In this document: positions 17,377 to 25,628 of the stretch, piece by piece | Position numbering within the stretch: position 1 is the first letter of the stretch | Layout: every line of letters begins with the position of its first letter | NCBI GenBank assembly: GCA_963666765.1 | Contig: OY762933.1 | Coordinates: forward strand, 1,984,001-2,048,000 | Source: Foliamicus sp963666765 | GTDB lineage: Bacteria > Pseudomonadota > Gammaproteobacteria > Steroidobacterales > Foliamicaceae | Reading direction: 5' to 3' | Length of the DNA: 64,000 bases | Notes under the pieces: model-generated | What the model was told of the DNA's origin: nothing | Seen by the model: the letters and a program-made list of their open reading frames with translations, nothing else | Database searches by the model: none | Program-made: the position numbers and the translations under genes

Positions 17377-17484
17377 TTCCTGCCGGTGAATTTGATTCGC
17401 CGCCGCCGGACCCGGCGGGAACCCTCAAAAAAGCGAGCGTGATATGGTTGCACAGCTTGTTAAACCAACTTGGGAGGAAAGAAA

Positions 17485-17820
17485 ATGGCGATACGTCTCG
17501 TTTACGGGCTTGGTATCCTTGCCGCTGTCATTGAGGGCGTCGCGCCCGGCGCGATCCCCGGCGGTCTTCTACCGCTGGCCATGGTGGTGCTCGGAGTAGC
17601 CTACGCCGTAATGAACATTGATGCCGCAAACCCGCAGGCCTTCCTGACTACCGCCCTGGTAGTGGCCGCCGCGGGTGGGGCGGACGTTCTTTCAAACGTT
17701 CCGGCCATCGGCAGTTTTCTCGACGCCATTGTCGACCAGGTAGCCGTCGTTTATCTGTCAGGCGGCGCCGCCGTGCTGGGCGTACGCGCCTGGAGCCTGA
17801 TAACCAAGGGAAGCCTGTAA
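17485..17820 (+). CDS. Small unrecognised membrane protein
   Basis: A 111-residue, very hydrophobic protein with about three transmembrane segments (LVYGLGILAAVIEGVAP, LLPLAMVVLGVAYAVMN and FLTTALVVAAAGGADVL) and a fourth weaker one near the end. It starts at ATG 17485 with a strong GGGAGG site at 17472-17477. I do not recognise the family. It sits alone between the ATPase gene and the oppositely oriented YhhQ-like gene. The strong ribosome site suggests good expression. Confidence 0.65.
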   Translation: MAIRLVYGLGILAAVIEGVAPGAIPGGLLPLAMVVLGVAYAVMNIDAANPQAFLTTALVVAAAGGADVLSNVPAIGSFLDAIVDQVAVVYLSGGAAVLGVRAWSLITKGSL

Positions 17821-17908
17821 AACGATTCACCGGGCGGCGGGCGCCAGGGGGCATTCGCACGCCTTGAATCACATCAAGGGCGCATAGCGGCAACCGCTTC
17901 GCGCCGCC

Positions 17909-17938
17909 CATGCCGCCGGGGGGCCCTCCGGCGGCATG
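17909..17938. terminator. Bidirectional terminator-like hairpin
   Basis: A perfect 11-bp inverted repeat, CATGCCGCCGG and CCGGCGGCATG, with an 8-base loop. It lies between two convergent genes, the small membrane protein and the YhhQ-like transporter. There is no long T-tract, but position and stability fit transcription termination. Confidence 0.6.
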
Positions 17939-17953
17939 GCTGTACGCACTGGT

Positions 17954-18700
17954 CTATCCGACAGCCTGAGCGGATGGGTCCGGCCGCTTCCAGTTCTTCG
18001 CCCAGTAGATGAAGGGCGTGTCCAGCACCGCAATGAGGAACTTGAACACGTACTTCGCCGCCGCCAGTTGCAGAGCGGTCACGAAATCGACGATTCCCCA
18101 CCACACCACGAGGCCGTAAATCAGCGTGTCGATGACCTGCGATAGCAGGGTGGACCCCGTGTTGCGCAACCACAGGTGTTTGCCGCCGGTGGCGTTGCGG
18201 ATGCGGTGAAACACCCACACGTCGAAGCTCTGGCTCAAAAGGTAGGCCAGCAGCGACCCGAACACGAAACGCGGCGTGTAGTCGAACAGCGCGGCCATGG
18301 CCTCGTGCATCCTGAGCGCGTGCTCGGCCGTTTCCGGCTCGGGCGACGGTGCGTAGAACAGCCCCACGCGGCTGATCACCACGACCATGATGCTGACCAC
18401 AAAGCCCAGCATCACGGCGCGCTGGGCCTCGCGTTTGCCGAATTTCTCGCTCAGAAGGTCGGTGGCGAAGAAGATGCTCGAATAGAGGATGACCCCCATG
18501 CTGGTCTGCAGGCCCATCACGGTGGTCAGCTTGGGCCCCTGGATATTGGCCATCACGAGACTGAAAATGATGGCGGCGTAAAGGCCGTAGCGGCCGAACA
18601 GCCGATACAGCAACACGGCGAAGCCGAGATCCAGGAGCACGGTGAGAAACCACAGCCAGGCCTGGTGTTCCTGCAGGAATTGTTCGAGTCCGGCAAACAT
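17954..18700 (-). CDS. Queuosine precursor transporter, YhhQ/VUT family
   Basis: A 248-residue membrane protein with about six hydrophobic segments. It matches the YhhQ (vitamin uptake/VUT) family: early VMANIQGPKL and later GSLLAYLLSQSFDVWVFHRIR and STLLSQVIDTLIYG. YhhQ imports 7-cyano- or 7-aminomethyl-7-deazaguanine for the tRNA modification queuosine. A region of about 18 residues (SPEPETAEHALRMHEAM) forms a charged loop. It lies between, and opposite to, the halves of a MacAB-type export system, with which it has no known link. Confidence 0.85.
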   Translation of the reverse strand: MFAGLEQFLQEHQAWLWFLTVLLDLGFAVLLYRLFGRYGLYAAIIFSLVMANIQGPKLTTVMGLQTSMGVILYSSIFFATDLLSEKFGKREAQRAVMLGFVVSIMVVVISRVGLFYAPSPEPETAEHALRMHEAMAALFDYTPRFVFGSLLAYLLSQSFDVWVFHRIRNATGGKHLWLRNTGSTLLSQVIDTLIYGLVVWWGIVDFVTALQLAAAKYVFKFLIAVLDTPFIYWAKNWKRPDPSAQAVG

Positions 18701-18804
18701 GGTCGGGGCCCCGGTTGAGCGGAAGTCCGTTACTGTAACCGCACCGCCGCTGCCGGGTTAAGCAACTTGAGGCACAATTCAAGCGCCTGCGAAGACCCAC
18801 GCCG

Positions 18805-20016
18805 ATGAGAACCAACGACCTGCTGCTGATGGCCACGCGCTCGATGTTTCGTCATCGGCTGCGCGCCGCCATGATGATGCTCGCCACATCCATAGGGATC
18901 GTGTCGGTGCTGCTGCTGACCGCCCTGGGCGAAGCGGGTCGCCTCTTCGTTACCGGCGAATTCCGGATCCTGGGAACCCAGCTCATCATCGTGCAGCCCG
19001 GCAATCCCGGCGAATCGGGGTCCAACCCGTTCGGTTTTTCGGGCGAGTCCCCCCGTGACCTGACCTATCGCGACGCCGAACTGGTGTTGCGCGTGCCGGG
19101 CGTGGTGAAAGCGGCGCCGATGATAATGGGCGCCCTTCCCGCCTCGCGCGGCGGGAAGGAACGGGAAACGTTCGTGATGGGCACCACCCAGGATTATTTC
19201 CACATCCGGGATCTTGACCTGAGCGCCGGGTCTTTCTTCCCGCGCATGGACATGGACCGCATTTCCCCGGTGTGCGTGGCGGGAGAGTTACTGGTCAAGG
19301 AGCTGTATGGCTCCGAACCCGCCCTGGGCACCTGGCTGCGGCTGGGAGACTCGCGCTGCCGGATCGTTGGGCTGCTGACCGATACGGGCCAGAGCATCGG
19401 GATCAACGTGGGCGAGATCGTGGTGGTTCCCGTTGCTTTCGCCGCCACCACGTTCAATACCGAAGCCCTGACCAACATCATGGTTCAGGCGCGCGACCGC
19501 GAGTCGGTGCCGGGAGTAATCAGCCGGCTTACCGAACGCCTGACCGAGCAGCATTACGGCAAGCAGGACTTCGTGACCATTACCCAGGACGCGGTCCTGT
19601 CGGTATTCGACGGCATCTTCAACGCGATTACGGCCGCGCTCGGCGGGATAGCCGGGATCAGCCTGATCGTGGCCGGCATCCTGATCATGAACGTGATGCT
19701 GGTGGCGGTCAGCCAGCGGACTTCGGAGATCGGCCTGTACATGGCCATAGGGGCGGCCCGCCGCCAGATCATGCGACTGTTCATCGGCGAGGCGGCCCTG
19801 CTCGCGGTGGTCGGCACCGTGTGCGGGCTGGGACTGGGTTACCTGCTGATCTGGATCGCGCAGCAACTGTTCCCGGCGATCGAAATCCGGCCGCCCTGGT
19901 GGGCCGTGGTCGCGGCGGTGATTACCGCCGTGGGCAGCGGCCTGGTTTTCGGGGCGCTGCCGGCGCGCAAGGCGGCCCGCCTGGACCCGGTGCAGGCGCT
20001 GAGAGGACGCATCTGA
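18805..20016 (+). CDS. MacB-like ABC transporter permease (FtsX family), first subunit
   Basis: A 403-residue permease with one N-terminal membrane helix (residues about 20-42), a large periplasmic domain (about 45-275) and three C-terminal helices, the arrangement of MacB/FtsX permeases. The final stretch (GALPARKAARLDPVQALR) is the family's conserved coupling tail. It overlaps the next permease gene by one base (TGATG), so the two are translated together and probably form a heterodimer with the ATPase at 16702-17376. Confidence 0.88.
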   Translation: MRTNDLLLMATRSMFRHRLRAAMMMLATSIGIVSVLLLTALGEAGRLFVTGEFRILGTQLIIVQPGNPGESGSNPFGFSGESPRDLTYRDAELVLRVPGVVKAAPMIMGALPASRGGKERETFVMGTTQDYFHIRDLDLSAGSFFPRMDMDRISPVCVAGELLVKELYGSEPALGTWLRLGDSRCRIVGLLTDTGQSIGINVGEIVVVPVAFAATTFNTEALTNIMVQARDRESVPGVISRLTERLTEQHYGKQDFVTITQDAVLSVFDGIFNAITAALGGIAGISLIVAGILIMNVMLVAVSQRTSEIGLYMAIGAARRQIMRLFIGEAALLAVVGTVCGLGLGYLLIWIAQQLFPAIEIRPPWWAVVAAVITAVGSGLVFGALPARKAARLDPVQALRGRI

Positions 20017-21218
20017 TGAAAACCCTGGATCTGTTGCGCCTGGCCTTGCGCGCGCTGTCCATGCATCGTCTGCGTACGCTGCTGACCGCGCTCGGCACGG
20101 GGATCGGCGTGGCTGCCGTGATTCTGCTGACGTCCATCGGCGAGGGCATGTATGACTTCATGGAGACCGAAGCCACGCGCTTCGGAACGCACTTCCTGGT
20201 CATTACGCCCGGGAAGACCGTAACCATCGGAGGGCCCCCGGGGCTCAACACCAATACGGTGCGTCCGCTCACCCTGGACGATGCGCTGGCGATCGGGCGA
20301 CTGAATTCGGTCAAGGCCGTTGCCCCTGCAGTCATGGGGTTCGCGGAAGCGGAACGCGAGGGCGTCAGGCGCGACGTCACGGTGCTGGGAACCGGCCCCG
20401 GCCTTCCCGAGATATTCTCGTTGGAAGTCGCGTCGGGCCGATTCCTGCCGAAGGAGGACCTGGAATCCTCGCGTCCGCTTGCGGTGCTGGGCAGCAAAAT
20501 GAAGAGCGAATTGTTCGGAACCGACAACGCGCTGGGCACTTACATCCGCGTCGCCGGGCAACGCTTCCGGGTGGTCGGAGTGCTTGCCGATGCCGGTACC
20601 ACGGTCGGCTTCGACATGAACGAGATCATCTTCGTCCCGGTCAGGCACACCATGGAAATCTACAACATGCTGGGCGTCCAGGAAGTGGACGTACGCTACG
20701 ACGAGAACCGGCCGGCCAGCGAAGTGGAGGGCGACATTACGCGCCTGCTGATGGCGCGGCACGGTTCGGAAGACTTTTCGATCACCACCCAGGACCAGAT
20801 GCTCAGCACCATGCGGGTGATTCTGAGCACGATTACCTCAGCGGTCGCGGCGCTGGGGGGCATATCGCTGGTGGTCGGCGGCGTGGGCATCTTCACGATC
20901 ATGACGATTTCGGTGCAGGAGCGCATTTTCGAGATCGGCCTGTTCCGCTCGCTTGGGGCCCGCCGCCGCGAGGTTCGCCGCCTGTTCCTGGCCGAAGCGC
21001 TGGCGCTTGGAGCGGCCGGCGGCCTGCTCGGGCTGGCCCTGGGCCAGGGCGCGGCCTGGCTGCTGAGCGCGCTGTTCCCGATCATCCCGGTCAGTATTTC
21101 GGTGGCCTATACCATTGCAGCCTTGATGATCGCCGTGCTCATCGGAATCCTGGCGGGCGTAGCGCCCGCCGTGCGTGCGGCGCGCATGAACCCCGTTCTT
21201 GCGCTGCGCGCCGAATAG
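20016..21218 (+). CDS. MacB-like ABC transporter permease, second subunit
   Basis: A 400-residue paralogue of the preceding permease with the same layout: N-terminal helix (TLLTALGTGIGVAAVILLTS), periplasmic domain and three C-terminal helices ending VAPAVRAARMNPVLALR. The start at ATG 20016 is fixed by the one-base overlap with the previous stop codon. Having two different permease subunits rather than one MacB protein suggests a heterodimeric exporter, for example for lipids, peptides or antibiotics. The substrate cannot be deduced. Confidence 0.88.
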   Translation: MKTLDLLRLALRALSMHRLRTLLTALGTGIGVAAVILLTSIGEGMYDFMETEATRFGTHFLVITPGKTVTIGGPPGLNTNTVRPLTLDDALAIGRLNSVKAVAPAVMGFAEAEREGVRRDVTVLGTGPGLPEIFSLEVASGRFLPKEDLESSRPLAVLGSKMKSELFGTDNALGTYIRVAGQRFRVVGVLADAGTTVGFDMNEIIFVPVRHTMEIYNMLGVQEVDVRYDENRPASEVEGDITRLLMARHGSEDFSITTQDQMLSTMRVILSTITSAVAALGGISLVVGGVGIFTIMTISVQERIFEIGLFRSLGARRREVRRLFLAEALALGAAGGLLGLALGQGAAWLLSALFPIIPVSISVAYTIAALMIAVLIGILAGVAPAVRAARMNPVLALRAE

Positions 21219-21247
21219 ACCCGTTTTTTTACAAGAGGAGCAGCAAC

Positions 21248-21946
21248 TTGATTGACCTTTACTACTGGCCCACACCCAACGGGTTCAAGATTGCCATCAT
21301 GCTTGAGGAGTGTGGTTTGCCGTACAACATCAAGCCGGTCAACATCGGCGCGGGCGACCAGTTCACCCCCGAGTTCCTGGCGCTGAACCCCAATCACCGC
21401 ATGCCGGTGATCGTGGACAACGACGCGGACGGAGGCCCGCTTTCGGTGTTCGAGTCCGGCGCCATTCTGGTCTACCTGGCCGACAAGACGGAGCGCTTTC
21501 TGTCCACCGAAACCCACCAGCGCTACGACGCGATGCAATGGCTGTTCTGGCAGATGGCCGGGCTGGGGCCCATGGCCGGCCAGGCGGGGCACTTCCTCGT
21601 CTACCAGGAGGGCAAGCATGCCTACGCCACCGAGCGCTACTCCAACGAATACGGGCGCTTGCTGGCGGTCATGGAGCGCAGGCTCAGGAACCGCGAATAC
21701 CTTGCCGGCGAGTATTCGATCGCGGACATGGCCTGCTACCCCTGGGTGGCTCCTCACGACAGGCTTGGCCAGAGCGTCGACGAGTTGCCCAATGTCGCCG
21801 GCTGGATTGAAAGGCTGGGCGCGCGTGGGGCAGTGCAGCGCGGAATGGAAGTCGGCAAGGACCTGCGCTCCGACAAGCCGATGACCGAAGAGCAGCGCAA
21901 GATGCTTTATGGTCAGACCGCCAAAAAGACACTGGAAAAGGCATGA
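21248..21946 (+). CDS. Glutathione S-transferase family protein (YfcG/YghU-like)
   Basis: A 232-residue protein with a thioredoxin-like N-terminal domain (DLYYWPTPNGFKIAIMLEE) and a helical C-terminal domain. The PTPNGxK opening and MPVIVD and FESGAILVYLA motifs are typical of the Ure2/YfcG disulfide-bond oxidoreductase group of the GST superfamily. It starts at TTG 21248 after an AGAGGAG ribosome site. It overlaps the next GST gene by ATGA, so the two are translationally coupled. Confidence 0.85.
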   Translation: MIDLYYWPTPNGFKIAIMLEECGLPYNIKPVNIGAGDQFTPEFLALNPNHRMPVIVDNDADGGPLSVFESGAILVYLADKTERFLSTETHQRYDAMQWLFWQMAGLGPMAGQAGHFLVYQEGKHAYATERYSNEYGRLLAVMERRLRNREYLAGEYSIADMACYPWVAPHDRLGQSVDELPNVAGWIERLGARGAVQRGMEVGKDLRSDKPMTEEQRKMLYGQTAKKTLEKA

Positions 21947-22587
21947 AGCTCTACGACTACGCCCATGCGCCCAACCCCAGGCGGCTGCATATTTTTCTGG
22001 CGGAGAAGGGCCTGGAGATGGAACGGGTTCAGATTGACCTGACCAAAAAGGAGCAACTGAGCCCCGAGTACCGCGAGGTCAATCCGCTCTGCCAGGTTCC
22101 GGTGCTGGAGACCGACGACGGCGCCCGCATCAGCGAATGCCTGGCGATCTGCCGCTACCTGGAGGACCTGCACCCGGAACCCAACCTGTTCGGATCAGGC
22201 CCCGATGACCGCGCGCAGGTGCTGATGTGGAACCACATCGTGGAGCAGGAGGGCATGCCGGGACTTGCCGAAGCCTTGCGTAACCGGATCAACAACTTCA
22301 GGGACCATGCATTGCCGGGACCCGTGCCCTACGCCCAGATTCCCGAGCTGGTGAAGCGGGGCCGCAAGCGCGCCGGGCACTTTCTGGACTTCATGAACCG
22401 GCGGCTGAACGGGCGCGGCTACCTGGCGCTCGATCGCTTCACGATCGCCGACATCACATTGCGCGTAGCCGTGGACATGGCCGCGCGCATGGCCAACAAG
22501 TTCGACCTCAAGGTGCTGGAAGAACGTCACGCCCTGGCGGCCTGGCACGGACGCGTATCCGAACGCCCCAGCACGCGGGCCACCTAG
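21943..22587 (+). CDS. Glutathione S-transferase family protein
   Basis: A 214-residue GST-fold protein, different from its upstream neighbour: N-terminal domain KLYDYAHAPNPRRLHIFLAEKG, then NPLCQVPVLETDDG and a helical C-terminal domain with FTIADITL. The start overlaps the previous stop codon. The pair probably handles reactive electrophiles or oxidised thiols. Its specific substrate is unknown. Confidence 0.85.
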   Translation: MKLYDYAHAPNPRRLHIFLAEKGLEMERVQIDLTKKEQLSPEYREVNPLCQVPVLETDDGARISECLAICRYLEDLHPEPNLFGSGPDDRAQVLMWNHIVEQEGMPGLAEALRNRINNFRDHALPGPVPYAQIPELVKRGRKRAGHFLDFMNRRLNGRGYLALDRFTIADITLRVAVDMAARMANKFDLKVLEERHALAAWHGRVSERPSTRAT

Positions 22588-22594
22588 ACCAACC

Positions 22595-23245
22595 ATGCTG
22601 GAGCTCGGCCTTTCACTGGTATTCGCCTACCTGATCGGATCGATCAACTTCAGCCTGGCGCTCGGCAGGTTCAGGAACCTGGACGTTCGCGAAACGGGCA
22701 GCGGCAACGCCGGCGCCACCAATGCGCTGCGCGCCGCGGGCTTCTGGTTTGCGCTGGCGGTCATCATCGGCGACGTGGGCAAGGCGATACTGGCGGTGGG
22801 CCCCCTCGCCTCGCTGGCCTACTCGTTCGCCGAAGAGCCGACCTTTTCCATGGCCTGGGTACAGGTGGCGGCCGGCGCATCGGTTACCGCGGCGCATTGC
22901 TACCCGCTGTGGCACGAGTTCCGGGGCGGCAAGGGATTCGCCACGTTGCTCGGCTCGTACCTGATGTTGCACGCGCCGATCGTGGGCGCGGTGCTGGCCG
23001 TCTGGGTGCTGGTCATGGTCCTTAGCGGCTACGTGGGACTGGCAACCATGGTGGCGGCCGTTTCGGCGCCGATTTTCCTTGCTTTCTTCATGCCCGATGC
23101 GCTGCCGGAACTGTTCTGGCTGGCCGCCGCGGCGGGCGCATTCACGGTATTGTCGCACCGCAGCAATATCCGCAACCTGCTCGACGGATCGGAACATTGT
23201 TTCGTGCGCGTGCGGGTCGATCACTGGTTCAAGAGCGGCGGCTGA
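22595..23245 (+). CDS. plsY: Glycerol-3-phosphate acyltransferase PlsY
   Basis: A 216-residue membrane enzyme that acylates glycerol-3-phosphate using acyl-phosphate, the first step of phospholipid synthesis. Its three conserved motifs are visible: GSGNAGATNALR near residues 33-45, FRGGKGFAT in the middle, and the later SHRSNIRNLLDG. It has about five membrane segments. The next gene, birA, begins in the same reading frame right after the stop codon at 23245. Confidence 0.93.
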   Translation: MLELGLSLVFAYLIGSINFSLALGRFRNLDVRETGSGNAGATNALRAAGFWFALAVIIGDVGKAILAVGPLASLAYSFAEEPTFSMAWVQVAAGASVTAAHCYPLWHEFRGGKGFATLLGSYLMLHAPIVGAVLAVWVLVMVLSGYVGLATMVAAVSAPIFLAFFMPDALPELFWLAAAAGAFTVLSHRSNIRNLLDGSEHCFVRVRVDHWFKSGG

Positions 23246-23290
23246 ACTCTGTACGACCGGCGCGCACTGCTGGAAGCGCTCGATCCGGCA

Positions 23291-24112
23291 TTGCTCCGGC
23301 GAATAAAGCTGCTCGAAATCCACGATTCGTTGCCGTCCACCAACGAGCGACTGCTGCAGGTTCCCGCCATGGCGCCCGGGGACAGCCTGGCGGTCTGCCT
23401 GGCCGGCCATCAGAGCGCCGGGCGCGGGAGAAACGGCAAGAGCTGGCATTCGCCGGCCGGCGCCGGACTGCTGCTCAGCGTTAGCAGGACCGCGCCCAGG
23501 CCTCCGGACGGCTCGCTTTCGCTGGCGCTGGGCGTCGCGATTGCCGAGGGCCTGGAGACGTTCGTGGCGGACCGGGTGGAATTGAAATGGCCCAATGACC
23601 TGGTAGCAAAAGACCGCAAGCTGGGCGGGATCCTGGTGGAGACCTCCACGTCCAGCATCCCGGGAGGGAGGGCGTCCCGCCCTCCACGAAGTGGAGACGC
23701 CTTCGCTTCCGCACGTTCCTCGCAAGGCGCTGCGGACACTCGCGTGGTCGCGGGCCTGGGCGTCAATATCCGAGTCAGCGACGAACAACGCAATCAAGTC
23801 GCCAGGAAGGGCGGCATGAAGCCGGCCGGCCTTGCTGAGCTTGACCAGCGCAAGTCCGCCGAGCACAACGCGCTGGCGGGCGCCATGATTACGGCGATCG
23901 CCGCAGTGCTGGAAAGGCATCCCGCAGACGGTTTCGCCGGCTGGGCGGACGCGTGGCGGCAGCGCGACTGGCTAGCCGGACGGCGAATAGAGGCCCTCTG
24001 CGGCGCCGACAGGCACGTGGGCATGGCGGCGGGAGTCGATTCGTCGGGCGCCCTGCTGCTTAAGGAACCGGACGGCGAGCGGCGCATACTGTCGGCGGAG
24101 ATTCGCTTGTGA
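23291..24112 (+). CDS. birA: Biotin-[acetyl-CoA-carboxylase] ligase, BirA catalytic domain
   Basis: A 273-residue biotin protein ligase lacking the N-terminal HTH, so it should not act as the biotin repressor. The catalytic core is recognisable: STNERLL, AGRGRNGKSWHSP (biotin-AMP loop), LKWPNDL and KLGGILVE. Translation in frame extends upstream (LYDRRALLEALDPALL) to just after the plsY stop, with only CTG at 23249 as a possible earlier start; TTG 23291 is used here. About 30 extra residues after ILVETSTSS come from an in-frame hairpin repeat (see 23657-23722). It overlaps coaX by GTGA. Confidence 0.85.
   Translation: MLRRIKLLEIHDSLPSTNERLLQVPAMAPGDSLAVCLAGHQSAGRGRNGKSWHSPAGAGLLLSVSRTAPRPPDGSLSLALGVAIAEGLETFVADRVELKWPNDLVAKDRKLGGILVETSTSSIPGGRASRPPRSGDAFASARSSQGAADTRVVAGLGVNIRVSDEQRNQVARKGGMKPAGLAELDQRKSAEHNALAGAMITAIAAVLERHPADGFAGWADAWRQRDWLAGRRIEALCGADRHVGMAAGVDSSGALLLKEPDGERRILSAEIRL
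23657..23722. repeat. Hairpin repeat pair inserted in frame in birA
   Basis: Contains GAGGGCG-TCC-CGCCCTC (23668-23684) followed by a CCACGAAGTGG hairpin and AGACGCCTTCG. In reverse complement, the roughly 38-base core aligns with the intergenic copy at 43435-43474. It adds residues such as GGRASRPPRSGDAFAS to BirA without breaking the frame. Confidence 0.8.
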
Positions 24113-24897
24113 ACGCTGCTTCTTCGCGCATCCTGCTGATCGACGTGGGAAACACGCGGATCAAGTGGGCCTGGCTTTCCGGCGCCGGGAAGGAACTTCA
24201 AGACGCCGGCGCCGCGCGCACCTCGGACGGGCTGGCCGCTCTGCCGTTCCTGAACCGCGGGGAGGCATTGGCCGGCGCTTTGGCCTGCAATGTCGCCGGC
24301 GTGGAAATCGGCCGCAAGCTTGCGGGACTGGTGTTGGAACGACTGGCCGTAGAACTCGTGTTCGTGCAGGCGCGCGCTTGCGCCTGCGGCGTGACCGCCG
24401 CCTACGCCAATCCCCTGAATCTGGGCGCGGACCGCTGGGCGGCGCTGGTCGGCGCGCACGCGCTGGGCCCCAGGGACTATTGCATCGTCGACGCGGGGAG
24501 CACGGTGACCATGGACCTGCTGCTGGCCGATGGCCGCCATCTGGGCGGCTACATCGCGCCGGGCCGGGAAATGAGTCTGGCCGCCATGGCGAAAGGAACA
24601 GCCGAACTGGCCTCAAGGCTGAAGGATCATACCGGCGGACCGCAGGATATTGCGCCCGGAACCGACAGCGGCGAGGCAATGGAAAAGGGCACACTGGCCG
24701 CGCAACTGGGCATGATCCGCACGGGCATGCAAACTCTGGCAAGCGAGGGAGGGGGTTCCCCGGTGCTGCTGTTGACGGGTGGCGGCGCCGACGACCTGAT
24801 CGCCACCGGCGAGCTGCCGGAAGCTCTAGTCGCGCCGAACCTGGTCCTGCGTGGTCTGGCCGCTCTCGCGGTAGAATTGCTGCCCGGGCCGGAATAG
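24109..24897 (+). CDS. coaX: Type III pantothenate kinase CoaX
   Basis: A 262-residue kinase that starts coenzyme A synthesis by phosphorylating pantothenate. The ASKHA-fold motifs are clear: DVGNTRIKWAW near the N-terminus, GADRWAALVGAH in the middle and VDAGSTVTMDLL. Start is GTG 24109, overlapping the birA stop. The birA-coaX pairing is common in bacteria. Its stop codon (24895-24897) lies inside the tRNA-Thr gene, so the last 10 bases of coaX are also the tRNA 5' end. Confidence 0.93.
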   Translation: MNAASSRILLIDVGNTRIKWAWLSGAGKELQDAGAARTSDGLAALPFLNRGEALAGALACNVAGVEIGRKLAGLVLERLAVELVFVQARACACGVTAAYANPLNLGADRWAALVGAHALGPRDYCIVDAGSTVTMDLLLADGRHLGGYIAPGREMSLAAMAKGTAELASRLKDHTGGPQDIAPGTDSGEAMEKGTLAAQLGMIRTGMQTLASEGGGSPVLLLTGGGADDLIATGELPEALVAPNLVLRGLAALAVELLPGPE

Positions 24898-24963
24898 CTC
24901 AACTGGTAGAGCATCCGCCTTGTAAGCGGAAGGTTGCGGGTTCAAGTCCCTCTTCCGGCACCA
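24888..24963 (+). tRNA. tRNA-Thr (anticodon TGT)
   Basis: A 76-base cloverleaf with GCCGGAA and TTCCGGC acceptor arms, D-arm AGCTCAACTGGTAGAGC, anticodon loop CTTGTAA, T-loop GGTTCAAGTCC and encoded CCA. It overlaps the coaX 3' end by 10 bases. Confidence 0.96.
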
Positions 24964-24966
24964 TGT

Positions 24967-25043
24967 GGTGATGTAGCTCAGCTGGTTAGAGCGGCGGACT
25001 CATAACCCGCAGGTCGGTGGTTCAAGCCCACCCATCACCACCA
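24967..25043 (+). tRNA. tRNA-Met (anticodon CAT), elongator type
   Basis: A 77-base cloverleaf with GGTGATG and CATCACC acceptor arms, anticodon loop CTCATAA and encoded CCA. It lacks the initiator's unpaired first base and GGG/CCC anticodon stem. A CAT anticodon can also belong to tRNA-Ile2, but the overall sequence fits elongator Met better. Three bases separate it from tRNA-Thr. The accessory island begins 30 bases downstream. Confidence 0.93.
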
Positions 25044-25073
25044 ATTTCCTTTTACCTAACTCACTGATCGATA

Positions 25074-25628
25074 ATGCCCACTGCCACATCAGCGAATCTA
25101 GGAGCATTGGATATGGGGGCGTTGGCGCGAGAAAATGACGCCGCCATTCTAGAGTTCAAGGCCTACGAGATTGAATTTGTCCTCAACACGCAGAAAATAC
25201 TCAGCTTAGATGCCGCCGAGAACCCTCTAACTTGGAATTCAATCAAGTTCGGAGCCGAGGAGAAAGAAAACGTCCCGAACGATAAGGGAGGCGTCTACGC
25301 CTTCGTGATATCCCACCAACGTAATTTCCTGCCGCCAAACGGCTACATCATGTATATAGGCATCACGGGTGAGAATTCCAACCGATCCCTGCGCGACCGG
25401 TACGGCGAATACCTAATGACCAGCCAGGTTAAGCGCCGACCTCAAATCACACGTATGATCGTCCAATGGCACCCCATTCTCCGATTCCACTTCGCTCCTG
25501 TCGCCGACGATTTTCCGTCAGAGCAACTCAGGGCTCTTGAGGAACGTCTTATCACTGCGTTTATGCCGCCCTGCTGCAAGAACGACATGACAGCGGACAC
25601 GAGGAGAAAGAAAGCCGCATTCTCATGA
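25074..25628 (+). CDS. GIY-YIG-like nuclease domain protein, first gene of the island
   Basis: A 184-residue protein. Residues 72-160 have the GIY-YIG pattern: GGVYAFV (GVY at 73-75), IMYIGITG (YIG at 94-96), an Arg-rich helix SLRDRYGEY (R106, R109) and E156/E157 in LEERLI, followed by N170. GIY-YIG domains cut DNA, so this may be the effector or a processing enzyme of the cassette. The N-terminal 60 residues are unassigned. It overlaps the next gene by ATGA. GC content drops sharply here. The start lies just 30 bases after tRNA-Met, leaving little room for its own promoter. Confidence 0.65.
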   Translation: MPTATSANLGALDMGALARENDAAILEFKAYEIEFVLNTQKILSLDAAENPLTWNSIKFGAEEKENVPNDKGGVYAFVISHQRNFLPPNGYIMYIGITGENSNRSLRDRYGEYLMTSQVKRRPQITRMIVQWHPILRFHFAPVADDFPSEQLRALEERLITAFMPPCCKNDMTADTRRKKAAFS

